From positions 1 to 44,248 of the forward strand of contig JALKBU010000375.1 in NCBI GenBank assembly GCA_023091735.1: a stretch of DNA of 44,248 nucleotides, in the 5' to 3' direction. Positions 1 to 11,100 of the stretch are shown one piece after another. The translations under genes and the position numbers were made by a program. Under the pieces are notes generated by a model. It was not told the DNA's origin, ran no database searches, and saw only the letters and a program-made list of their open reading frames with translations. Numbering within the stretch: the stretch's first letter is position 1; each line of letters opens with the position of its first letter. The stretch comes from Trichomonas tenax. Taxonomy: Eukaryota; Parabasalia; Trichomonadida; Trichomonadidae.

Positions 1-126
1 TATTGACACTTTTCCATTTTTCCCGCGCAATCACGTCACTTTCCTTTATATTTGACATTCTGACTCTATATGTCAAACATAATTTACATGTCAGAAAAGC
101 ACGTTGTTCTATTTTGTCCCAGTCCC
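1..126 (+). repeat. Left copy of ~125-bp terminal inverted repeat
   Basis: The first ~126 bases match the reverse complement of 18628-18751 almost end to end. Both begin TATTGACACTTTTCC and end ...GTTGTTCTATTTTGTCCCAGTCCC, with only scattered mismatches and small indels. Two copies facing inward is the arrangement of transposon termini. The repeat holds GACACTTTT (5-13), a weaker GTCACTTTC (35-43) and TTACATGTCA (84-93), motifs that recur across the window. Because the window starts exactly at the repeat's outer end, no target-site duplication can be tested here; a contig break at a repeat is possible. Confidence 0.85.
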
Positions 127-1900
127 CCAAAATCAATTGTTCGGTCTAATTTTTTCATAACCTACGGACTTTTTAAAGTTCAATAAGTTCTAGGTAAGCG
201 AAGCTCAATTCTAAAAACGGCGCAAAAAAAAGAAAAGGAAAAAGTGTAATTTTTCTTTACTCACGCTCCTTTTTAGAATAAGGTTTCCCTTTTTCATTTT
301 CCTTACAGGTTACTTGAACTTTCAAAAATCAGCAAAATTGAACTTTAGCTATTTCGTATCTATCATCCATTTGGATATCTGTGTTTGATTTCTGAGCTCA
401 GTCGCTGCAATTTTACATCTTTTAAATATATTTACACCTTCAACTCATTTATTTCTATAAATTACTTTAGAGGCTCATCGAGCATGATATATATTTGCAT
501 ATGCCATTACACATGTCAATTTTTATCTATACAAAACTGACATATAAACTTTACATGACATAGTGTTTTTAGCACGAACATAACATAACATTAAATGCTT
601 GTATATAATCGAATATATTCGATGAAATACTTCTAATATCCTAAAAAACTACTGTGTTTTTAATCTGGACCTATTTTGGTGGCCAATATCACGTTCATCA
701 ATCGCTAATTATTAAAAATTAAGATATGAGTATTGATATCAAAGATATAAGCTCAGATATGTGCAGTGTAACGAAATATCAACTCTCGACCCATCAAACA
801 CATCTTTTTTCTGCGGATAAAATATTGCCGCGAACAATCAGTGTTTACCTGAAAATACCACTTCGCAAAGTTAAAGAGATCTAAATATAGTGAAAATTGG
901 TGCAAATAATTTGCTAACTAAATTTCCAATCGTATAGGTTCAAAATATCTATAACAGACATTTGATCCACCATGAGATACACAGGTAGGATATGACCCAC
1001 TTGAGAAACAACGTTTTGAACAAATGGATGATGTGGTTTCAAAAATTTGTTGTCATTCACACCAAACAATATCATTAATTCCTTGAGAAATCACATATCG
1101 ATGGAATATCTAGTCTATGAGCAAAGCAATTTTGGCCAAATATTAAGCTTTCTTCATATTGACGAAATTTATCCTCCAAAAATTTAACGAATCTATGAGT
1201 GTATGAAGAAACATCAATATGTATGACTATTTTAGGCCTTCACTAAGATTTAATGATGAATTGACAAAAATCAATAAGCATCATGCATAGAGCCTAAGCA
1301 GTGAGTTAAAGACTGTTGGCGAATAACAAAGAGCTCACATCGTTTGTTCACAATTTTTCGATTATTTAGATTCTCAATGGAGAAAACAAAAAACAAACAT
1401 TGATTTTATCTTTTATCATAATGAAAAATGTTGTCGATATGTATACCGAGAATAGCAAAACGATTGGTCGAATATTTAAATTGTGAATTCAGAATTGTCC
1501 GAATATTTTTTAATTTGTGGAAATAGTTCATTGTTATCTCTTCTCTGTAGAAATAACAAAAATAACATCATCATTCAATCGAACGTTCTTCTCAATTCAC
1601 ACAAAAATCAAAACCGCCATTAGAAATTATTATAATCTATGAACTATATGAATCATTATATTCATATAAAATATTTTTAATTGTTGTTACTTTTCGTTGT
1701 AGCATTTTTATGAAGATATAATAATGCACAATAAGTGAGCATAACATGAAATATGATAAAACAGAATGATTAAATTTGAGATGAAGCGGCTTGAGTTTGA
1801 AGTAAACTTAACAAAAAATATCCAATCTAATAAATTAATAAACGGTTTATAAAATAAACAACAAACATGGTAAAATAAAACAAATACGTATAATATGGCC
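127..1900. other. Gene-free AT-rich stretch
   Basis: No open frame with coding character is seen on either strand. The first ~350 bases are slightly more GC-rich and follow the terminal repeat, so they may be interior sequence of the same element. The rest is AT-rich sequence with no RNA gene I can recognise. Confidence 0.5.
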
Positions 1901-2305
1901 TTAACGCTGCTTATAAACAGAGTGAAGAGGCATACTTAATATGATTGAGGAAATTAAGTTGGCAGTGGGCTGCCAGAGGTAAGAATTCTGTGGAACGTCG
2001 ATATAATCTTTGATTGAGTCAATGTACTGCTCGAATTTGTTGTTGAAATATGGAAAATGCATGTGGTAAAGTTGGCTGAAGAGCTGAGCGATCTTAAACT
2101 TCGTCCTCATTGAGATGTCCGGACTGATTACAAATGCATAACCTGTATTTATTATGTAAGATACTTCGGTATCAGAGAACTTGTTTTGATTTGTCATCAA
2201 ATAATGAAGAGTGGAAGAGGACCATGTGCCTGTTTCGCTTGTAGCTTCATCAAATAGGTCTTTTAGGAACATGTCGCATGAGAGTCTGCGCGGTTGGTGC
2301 TTCAT
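1901..2305 (-). CDS. Hypothetical protein, 134 aa
   Basis: An ATG-started frame of 134 codons with mixed, protein-like composition (Trp, Cys, His and Pro present), unlike the low-complexity translations of nearby AT-rich DNA. I see no signal peptide, membrane segment or recognisable motif. The N-terminal third is polar and the remainder looks helical with aromatic residues. It ends in a basic tail. No clear TCAYT initiator precedes the ATG. It could be a complete small gene or the start of a longer gene that has lost its 3' part. It stands alone in a gene-poor region next to repeat debris. The function is not recognised. Confidence 0.5.
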   Translation of the reverse strand: MKHQPRRLSCDMFLKDLFDEATSETGTWSSSTLHYLMTNQNKFSDTEVSYIINTGYAFVISPDISMRTKFKIAQLFSQLYHMHFPYFNNKFEQYIDSIKDYIDVPQNSYLWQPTANLISSIILSMPLHSVYKQR

Positions 2306-2420
2306 TTATAGTTTTGAGCTCGAAATTGAGATAATGCCAAAACTGAGAGAACTTATCTCAGAAATATATCATTGCTATCGCGTACTGATCAAAATAAAAC
2401 GATGCTGTAGAAATTTTTAG

Positions 2421-4260
2421 CTATTTTTTGAGAACAAAAAGCGGTTAATTCAGGGAAAGGATTTGTCCAAACATTTAGTCCTTTTTCAGCGTTTCGCACT
2501 GATTATCTACATCTAGTTCAGATGTCCCCACATATAACAGCGCTTAAAAAATACAGGTTCTAGGTTCTATAAATTTTGTTGTCTTTTATTGCTTTCATGG
2601 ATATTTCATGTGCACATGTTTTTGATTGATAAAACCATGAGATTTATAGCAATTTCCAAAAAAATACAAATAATAATCATCGCTTGGAAGATGAATTTTT
2701 AGTCGTTTTTGCATTTTCCTAAAAGGTTCATCCTAAACGACATCCTTATGTGCTTTTAATTAGAACTCATTTTTATGATTTTACAAATCAACATTCTCCA
2801 ATTTATACATTACTACTCTTTTGACTTTAATTTAAATTTCGCTTCTATAGCCTATGCATATCTCATTCCCTTGGCTGAGACCAAGGTTCCTTAAATCTTA
2901 GTGCAATATCGACACGGACATGCTTTGAGTTTGTATTCTTATTACACTATCCGAGGCATGTTTGGGTTTATCTTGTCTTGAGAAATACTCGAAATTTTAT
3001 TCTTTTTCAATCATTATGACAAAATTCTTGAGATTACATGTCAAAAATTTTCATTTTCCCAACTTATATATTTTAATTCATCTTCTGATGATACTAACAT
3101 AAAAATGAAAACATAGAAATCAAATGTTGGTTTTATTCGTTCTTTAAGCCTTGATAATGATCGAATATTGATCGAAATGAATAAAATCAATTGCAAAACA
3201 TTTTCATCGACTTCAGTTTAATGATGTTGATTATTTCACAAGTTTTCTAAACAGAAGATTTACATTGATTGATATGCAACCAATTCTCTGATTAGAAGAA
3301 AATTCTTAATATGGGAGTATAAATGTATAGGTTTCTATCGTGATCGCTATCATTCTGAATATTGGAAATCAAATCGGTTGAACATATAGCTTAATCATAC
3401 CATATAGAATATGTTGATAAAAAAGATTTCAAAAAACTTTAATAATAGCTGAGAAAAAAATATAAAACACCAAAGTGGGATTGTAGATCCTTTGAAGCAT
3501 GAGAAAACTATCTAGCTACTTGATCTGACGGTAAAGTGTGATTCTCAATATCTAAAGCGCTTTGATATTAATTGTCAATGATAAAAACTGCTGATTGCAG
3601 CATAAAACATGCATTCATGATATCATGTATGATAGTATGAGATTGTGTGAAGAACATTGTTGGAAAAATTCCGTTTTTTAGACCAAATCTTATAATAATT
3701 TTCATAAAACTAATAAGGTAAGAGAAATGTAATTGAATAGTGAATTTATGTGTTTTGACTGAGTAATGCTTAACTAAAAGCCGCAAATTATTATTGATGA
3801 AAAATAGTACGCATTGATTGGACGTCGTATAGATAACTATGCCCGATTGCGACAATCGGATCGATTTTTATATGCTTTTGATGCATTTTGAGTTGCCAAA
3901 ATAATTTGGAATATTGTATGATTATCTCGGAGATCGAGATTTTCGAGAGAACCGCGATAAATTGGAATATTCGAACACAGATGGGGAAGTCGGCCCCAGG
4001 AAGCCAATAAATGGCGAAGTCGAGACCGAGCAATACCGACAATCGGTATTTTGAGAAGAATTGAGGGGAAAATAATCGACAATGATTAAGGCTATTTTCA
4101 TCCCCGATAGAATAACCTTAACCATCGGGATATTAGTGACGAACTTTTTTTGCATCATTGTTAAGTAGACATAAAATGTTTAATGTTTTATAATATAACT
4201 TCTGTAAAAATCATAATTTTCGACACGAAATTTGCAAAAAGAACTGAAAAAAAAAAAAAA
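2421..4260. other. Intergenic debris with small hairpins
   Basis: No convincing gene. A TTACATGTCA motif sits at 3034-3043. From about 3840 to 4145 the sequence becomes more GC-rich, with a hairpin at 4032-4050 (AATACCGA / TCGGTATT, 3-base loop) and a weaker one near 4100-4130 (CCCGAT / ATCGGG). Several overlapping short minus-strand frames cover 3568-4158 but none resembles a known family. They may be the remains of a decayed gene or element. A poly-A run ends the stretch at about 4263. Confidence 0.4.
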
Positions 4261-4263
4261 AAA

Positions 4264-4790
4264 TCAAAATTGTTGTATTATTCAAATTTGAATATAACCG
4301 CCTCTTTTCTATTTTTTTGCAATTTTCTCTCTCAATTTTTTTAATAAAAAGGGGGGTGTTTATTAAATTTTGGGGGTAATGGCTGTGGAAGCCTGACGCA
4401 TGTCAATGGCAGTGTAACGAGTAAAAACATCAATTTTCCACCTGCCCATAGACTTTATTGTAAAATCTGGAATATTCATAAGAGCTGCCTCGTGGGCAGC
4501 GCCCTTTCGAAAACTGCGTGTACTGTAGTTATTGAAATGAAACAGAATTTTCGGTGACTTCTGCAATAGAACCCACTAAAGCATTAATGTCTATTTGAAA
4601 AGTGAAAATTGAAAAAGAAAATATAAGAAAAAAATTACGTAAATTATATTAAACAACCTGAATATATATTAATTTCAATGACGATTCCTCCTTTTTTATG
4701 AAAAATTGAGAGAAAAATTTTTCGAAAAAATTTGCAAAAAATTAGAAATGAGGCGGATTCAAATTTGAATTCAACAATTAATTTTTGATA
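4264..4790. mobile_element. ~525-bp inverted-repeat element (MITE-like) with recombinase fragment
   Basis: The arm at about 4264-4352 matches the reverse complement of about 4688-4790. Shared blocks, in order, are TTCAAATTTGAAT, CCGCCTC, TTTCTA, TTTTTTGCAA, TTTTCTCTCAATTTTT and AAAAAGG. The arms are ~85-95 bp with several indels. The interior carries the C-terminal end of a tyrosine recombinase reading toward the left arm. This is the structure of a non-autonomous, internally deleted copy of a larger element. I could not define the exact ends or a target duplication. Confidence 0.7.
4363..4575 (-). pseudogene. C-terminal fragment of a tyrosine recombinase
   Basis: About 70 residues are open between an in-frame TAG (4576-4578) and the TAA at 4363-4365, with no ATG at the front. 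The translation has the end of a Crypton/DIRS-type tyrosine recombinase catalytic domain. A STRSFRKGAAHEAAL block supplies the conserved Arg of box II, with the usual His of HxxR replaced by Arg. This is followed by a MGRWK block, where Trp stands at the second His position, and then FTRYTAI with the presumed nucleophile Tyr. The N-terminal catalytic Arg and the core-binding domain are missing, so the fragment cannot act alone. The stop lies ~10 bp from the left inverted-repeat arm. The assignment rests on motif order and spacing read by eye. Confidence 0.7.
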
Positions 4791-4964
4791 TAAAACAGGG
4801 TGTGTTACCTAAATAAACGGGGGGCGGGTGAGCGATCTAAAAATTCTCAAAAAGGCCTATCATTTACACCTATATTATATGGACTAATTCCAACAATAGA
4901 ATATATCAAAACCTAAAAAATATTTATGAGAAATACGTTCGCATTGATATCAATTTGGTTAAAT

Positions 4965-5007
4965 TTTTGACATTTGTAATTTCGATTATACTTTACATGT
5001 CAAAATT
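4965..5007. repeat. Inverted TTTTGACAT / ATGTCAAAA pair
   Basis: TTTTGACATTTGTAA (4965-4979) faces TTTACATGTCAAAA (4992-5005) across ~12 bases. The right half contains TTACATGTCA, shared with both terminal repeats and the element at 17.4 kb. It lies ~130 bp upstream of the BEACH gene, so it may be transposon residue or a protein-binding site. Confidence 0.5.
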
Positions 5008-5107
5008 ATTAATGGATTGTTTTTCATTTATTAATTGATTTTTGGGTAATGCAGAGCTAGGCCAGTGCGTACCAATCAAAAATTTTCACAATATGACAAT
5101 ATATTCA

Positions 5108-5127
5108 AAAAGTGACATTACTTCATT
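5108..5127 (+). promoter_or_regulatory. AAAAGTGAC box and TCATT initiator of the BEACH gene
   Basis: AAAAGTGAC lies at 5108-5116, and TCATT at 5123-5127 fits the trichomonad initiator TCA(C/T)(T/A), with A+1 at 5125. Initiation there would leave a 12-base leader before the ATG at 5137, typical for these organisms. Confidence 0.6.
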
Positions 5128-5136
5128 TCAAAAATT

Positions 5137-8100
5137 ATGAATATTGATGAGCTTCTCAAAGAATTCGACGAGAGCCATCGATTTCTCGACTTCAAGTTCA
5201 AGGAAAACATCGTTTTGCTGAAAATAACGCAGTCGATTCAATCTTTTCTACAGTTTTCAGACTCTTTCATTCTCGAGACAGAAAAAGAGATAACTTTTGA
5301 TATTCCTGATATCACGCCTTCGTGTTTGGTATCAGAAAATATCAATAATCTCGTCATCAAATATAATTCTTTTTTCGATACAAACTTACTCGATCGCAAA
5401 ACATTTATGTCAAGCCTTGCGAAAAAAATATGTTTATTTAGAGAAGAAATACCATATGATGTCATTCTATTTTACATGAATTTTCAAGATTTTTCTGAAG
5501 TTCCAATTTTTTTCGAGACCGTTTTTTCTCCACATTATTGCGTTATGCCTCAAGATACAGAACTAAAGAAGCAGCAATTAATAACTATTAGACACTTAAC
5601 ATTCGTTGCGTTAACAAAGATACCTTCTATATCTATTGCTGATGTCTGCAGAAAGTGGATTTTCTATCCGGAGTTGTTTGGAGAAGTTTGTTATTTGCTT
5701 TCTTACAGGCTTTTAGAAACGATTGAAGATCCAAATGAGCAAGCGAAATTCATAAGAGTTATTAGAGAATATGTTATGCAGCTTTTAAATCAAACGTATG
5801 AAAGCGAAGAACAATTAATTGCCGTTAAAAAAGCTCGACAGTATTTGCTTTTGTTATTGAAAGAAATCTTCAAAATTCCTAAATTAGTTGAATTAATAAT
5901 CAACGACAATATCATTATATCATTCATCGTAATGTTTATATTATACAACAATACCAGAAAACTCGCTTTAAGTTTACTGAAAGGAAATATAACGAAAAGC
6001 AGCACAATTATTTCGCAGATTAATTCAATCGTTGTTACACAATTAAGAAGTCTTAATACAGGAAGATATCAAATAATGGGTGATTTACTTCAAGCAATTA
6101 ACTTTGAGAGAGACGTTGAACGATTTTCTAACTTAATCGATGAAATAATTAACTTGTTAAATCAGTGGAATCCACAAACAGATCCAATCGATTTTATCCA
6201 CAAAACAATTGATTTCTTTATTAGAATCAACGCAGATTATAAAACGATTAGAAATCTTCAAATTCCATTATCAAAAATAGAACATCCTGATTCATCGATA
6301 TTACACAGTTTGCTTTCGCTATTATTCGGTTTTAGAATAGATATTATCAATCCGAGACTTCCAATTTGTCATGTTTATGCATTGAATATTATTTTCTCGA
6401 TTTTCAAAAATTCCGACTTGATTAATGTTTTTGAATTTAGCGAAACTTTGGGAGACTTTCAAATATCAAATCTTTACCAAATGAGAGAATCAGACTTCGA
6501 TCTTTTATTGATAAATGAAATCAAAGCAACAAGAAATGGAATAGAAGAAGAAATGTCGAAGATTCCTAAATTATTCAGTATTGTTTGCAAAATAGCATCA
6601 ACAGTTTCAGTTCCAAGAGTCGTTCAAGCATTTATTGATCTTCTTTCTCCATCTCTCGAAAACAAATATATATCGAAATCTTATTCACTAATATTTCAGA
6701 CTTTATCAGCTTTATTCAAATATTCTCGAGTCGCTCCATTTTCTTTTGTATCTTTGTCTGATGTTAATAGTGTTGCTATAGAGAGCAATCAGCAGTTCAA
6801 TTTCTCAAAGGGTTTAACATTCACAGCTTGGTTGATGATTGATTCAGAAATAATGTCGAAATTATTCAGAATCGCAAATGACGAAAACAATTTATTCAAT
6901 ATTACAATTTGCAAGACAGGAATTGCTGTTAATAAGTTGGTAATTTACAGGAATTTCTCTCCAAATTCATGGACTTTTGTTGTTGTATCGATAGCACCAG
7001 AAGGATTGCTTTCACTCGCTGTTAATAATGAAATATTATTATTGGATCACCAAGTTGGAACTTCAGTAGTTTTAGATGAGGTAATCATTGGAGGAACAAA
7101 CAAAACAAGCATCAAAATAGGAAACATGAATGTATTTCCTAATGATTTATATCCATTCCCATGCACATTATTGTTTAGACAAGGAGCAAAAGTTCCTTTC
7201 AAATCTTATTTCTCGTGCGCAAATTCAAAACTTGAACAAAACAGAAAGAATTTCACTGAAGTCTTCTTCGAGTTCTACGGTGCTGAAGTATTATTGCCTT
7301 TATTCGCGCACATTGATTTCAAGACCCAAGATGGCTTAGATCCTGATTTATTCTTGACATTTTTCGAAATTCTTTCATCTGCATTATTAGCGAGTGTTGA
7401 AGGACAACAAAAGTTCTTCAAAGCAAACGGATTCTTCATTGTTAAGCATTTGATTATGAGTTCAAGCATTTCACATATTAATTTCACTCTTTATATTGTA
7501 TTCTACGACTTATTCTGCAGATTACTCGATGAAGAACTCAAAGGCCAACTTTTCGAAACCATTTTGTCATCTTTAGACATGTATTTGATATCTTCTTTCC
7601 AAGATCAAGAGAAGATATTGGATCATTACATTCATATTTCGTTCCTCGAATACAAAGACTATTTCATCAAGTTCAGAGGATTCAAGTATTACTTATACAC
7701 ATTGTTCTCTTGTTATTCAAATAATACAGCTGATTTATCAAAATTCTCGGCTGAAGAACTCGAAAGTTTGAGGCAGAAAATATTAACGATTTGTTACTAT
7801 TGTGCATTAGAAAGCTTCACAATTGATGACTTTAACTTCTTGATAAGTTGCTTCGGTGTTGGCATCGACACAACAAAGATTGAAATTGCTTCATTAATAT
7901 TGAAATTGTTATTATCGAAGAAAGACATTATTCCACAAACACATGATGCTTGGCACATATTCCAAAACATTTATCACAGCTTCTCAAGTTTCCCAGAATC
8001 TGTTTATTTCATATTGATCAAAATCTTCGTACACATGCATAAAAGAATTCCAAATGCAAGTTTGACATTAAGCGATGAAATCGAATTATTAATTCGACAC

Positions 8101-11100
8101 TTTTCATCAGCCGACATCAAGAACAATCAAATTGTTGCTGATGTTGGCAATCTCATGGTTCAAGATGTTCCAGAACTGTTCCAAATCTTTACGTTTTTGA
8201 TTCACAAATTGAACTATTTCGAAGGTTATAATTTAATCAGACCAGCAAAGACTTTCGTTGTTAATCACAATTGGTGTCTTTACTCTGTGATCTCTGCTGT
8301 AACATCAAAAGATCCAAAAACAACGAAACTCATTCTCGGATTCATCGCAAGATGTTCGCCATCAGAATGGAAGAAGATCTATGAAATGATAAACTGCGCT
8401 TGTTTGACAAACAAACTCAGTCCAAGGAAATACAAGAAATACTTCTTATTGGTTATCTCAGACATAATATTAAGGGAAGATTTGGCTCACAATGAAGAAA
8501 TCGTTTTGATTTTGCATATTTTCGTTCATTTAATGTTCTTCAAACATTCTCCTTTCTTCGATAATATGATTTTAGGAATCTTCAAGAATTCTCCATTTGA
8601 GTTCGATAACTTCAATCAGGATTTAACATATTTTACTTATGATCCTTGTAACTCAACGTGGCCAACATTTGGAGGATCTTTCCCTGAATTCGATCAATTG
8701 GTTGACTCGAATTTAACAATGGAAACAAATTATACATTCGGATTGAAATTAACGGAAGGAAATGAATGGAAAGATGCGGAACTTGCATTATTGTTCTTGA
8801 ATATCATTAGAAAGTACAGTATCAACATTTTCATTCCTATCGGAGTAATGGCAGCGAGTTTCTTGATCACATCGAATTTCAATGAATGCATGGATTGGTT
8901 CAAATGGATGCAAAGCGTTCAATACAATGGAAACGACAATTCCAACTTCTTGCAATTGTTTTCTTTGAGACTTTCCGAGTACAAGAGCAGTATTTCAAAC
9001 ATTAAACCAACAACAAGTTTGTTCCAATATGCTCAAATTGCATTTGAAGAAATCATTTCAATATATCAAAATTTCCCTGTTGTGTTCTATTCTGAATGCC
9101 ACAAGAACATAAAGAATGCAAGTTTGACTTCATACAAAAGATGTGAACAGGCGATGGCTGAAAATATCATTGATCATTCAATCGTATTTAGAAATTATGT
9201 TCACGCGTTGAATCAGAGCCAAAGTTCCATGTCATCGAAGTGCGAAACTTCGTGGAACAAACTTTGGTGTAACTTGACAATCGTTGGTGCTCCTTGGTAT
9301 GTTTCTCGTGAGAATGAAGAACTTAAATGGAAGAGGTCTCCAATATTATGCGGAAACTTCTGTCCAATGAAATTGAAGAGAAACAAACACTTCGATGATC
9401 ATTTAATTGCTTCATTCGCAAGAGACACAGGAAGTTTCAAATCAGCAGAACTTATGCTTCAAGAATATCGCACTAAACTCGAGAACAAATTATCAGACAC
9501 AAAGCAATCCGATGTTTTGGCAATCAAAGACATGAATGACAGCGATTATGAAGAAACTCCACTTCATAAATCAGAACGTCAACTTAAAACGATTCAATGC
9601 GAAGTTCATCGTGTCACAGGACATTACAAAGCAACATTAACATTCTACAGAACTTCAATGACATTAACATATGAAAATGGAAAAGTCAAAGAGATCAATT
9701 TCACCAACATAAATTATATTTTCATGAGACTTGTTTTCCAAAAAGTCACTGCATTTGAAGTGATTTGCAATGACGGACATTCCTATTTCATTGATATCTT
9801 TACAGATCCAACAGCTGTTGTAAATATGATTGCAAGACACGTTAAACAGAAGAACACAATAATGCAGACATCAACAAGTTTTGCTTTGTTGATTGAATCT
9901 CTTCCTCACACGAAACTTTGGGCTGAAGGAAAAATGTCAAACTTCAATTACTTAATGACATTGAACATTCTCAGTGGAAGATCTTTCAATGATGCTGCTG
10001 TTTATCCACTCTTCCCATGGGTCTTGAAAGATTACACATCAGAAAATATAGATTTCAAGGATCCCAACATTTATAGAGATCTTTCGAAGCCAATCGGAGC
10101 AATTGATCCAACGAGATTAAATGAGTTAATCGAATGCCTCGAAGACATGAAGACATTCAGCCAATCAGTTTATTTATATTCCAGTTTTGCCGTTTGTCCT
10201 TTAAGTGTTTATCTTTGGTTATTAAGATTGGAGCCATTCACAAAATTACACGTTGAACTTCAAGGCGGAAGATTCGATCATGCAGCAAGAATTTTCTCTT
10301 CCATCAATGAATCATTCAGACTTGTCACTTCATTTATCAATGATTATAGAGAACTCATTCCCGAATTCTATTCCACATCTGTTTTTTTAACAAATTCGAA
10401 TCACTTCGATCTTGGACAAGTTTCTGGACAAAATGTTAATGATGTTCAATTGCCTCCGTGGGCCCACAATGATCCAAGTGAGTTTATTTATAAAATGAGA
10501 AGAGCATTAGAGTCGGATTATGTATCGGAGAACTTAAATCAATGGATTGACTTGATTTGGGGCATCAACATTCGTGGAAAGAATGCAGAACTTGCAAACA
10601 ACATTTATCTTCCTGAAATTTATGCAGAGATTTGGGACAATGAAATAACAGATCCAGTACGAATTAATCAGATCAAAGCCAATCAACAGCACGTTGGACA
10701 GATTCCTCCTCAGTTATTCTTCACGAATCATCCGAAGAAGAATGTTTTGCACTTGGAACCAGTTCGAGGAAATCTTTTCGAAACAATCAGCGAAATAGAA
10801 TTCAACTCCGCTTCGATTTATGAAGAAGATCAACACATTTATGTTTATGTTTGCGTTAACAGTTCTATTGAAAAGCTCACATTAGATATCCATCAAGAGA
10901 AGAATATAATTTCGTTCAAGAGAACATTGACAAATTGGATGAATGCCATTTACATGAAAGCCACAAAAGATCATTTGTTTATTGTCAATGAAGAAAACTT
11001 GTTTTATAACAATCTTCTTAGAAAACATATTCTCAAAGATGTTGTTCCATCAAAACTTTCTATTTCAAAGCAATTCATTGTCGCAAGTGTCGGAACAATG

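Noticed and set aside
2868..2900. CCTTGG-CTGAGA-CCAAGG hairpin as a U2 snRNA or box C/D snoRNA
   Set aside because: The stem is only six bases, and the branch-site-pairing and Sm motifs of U2 and a C box are not found around it.
3568..4158. Four overlapping minus-strand frames as real genes
   Set aside because: They overlap in different phases, share no start context, and resemble no family. They are probably chance or decayed sequence.
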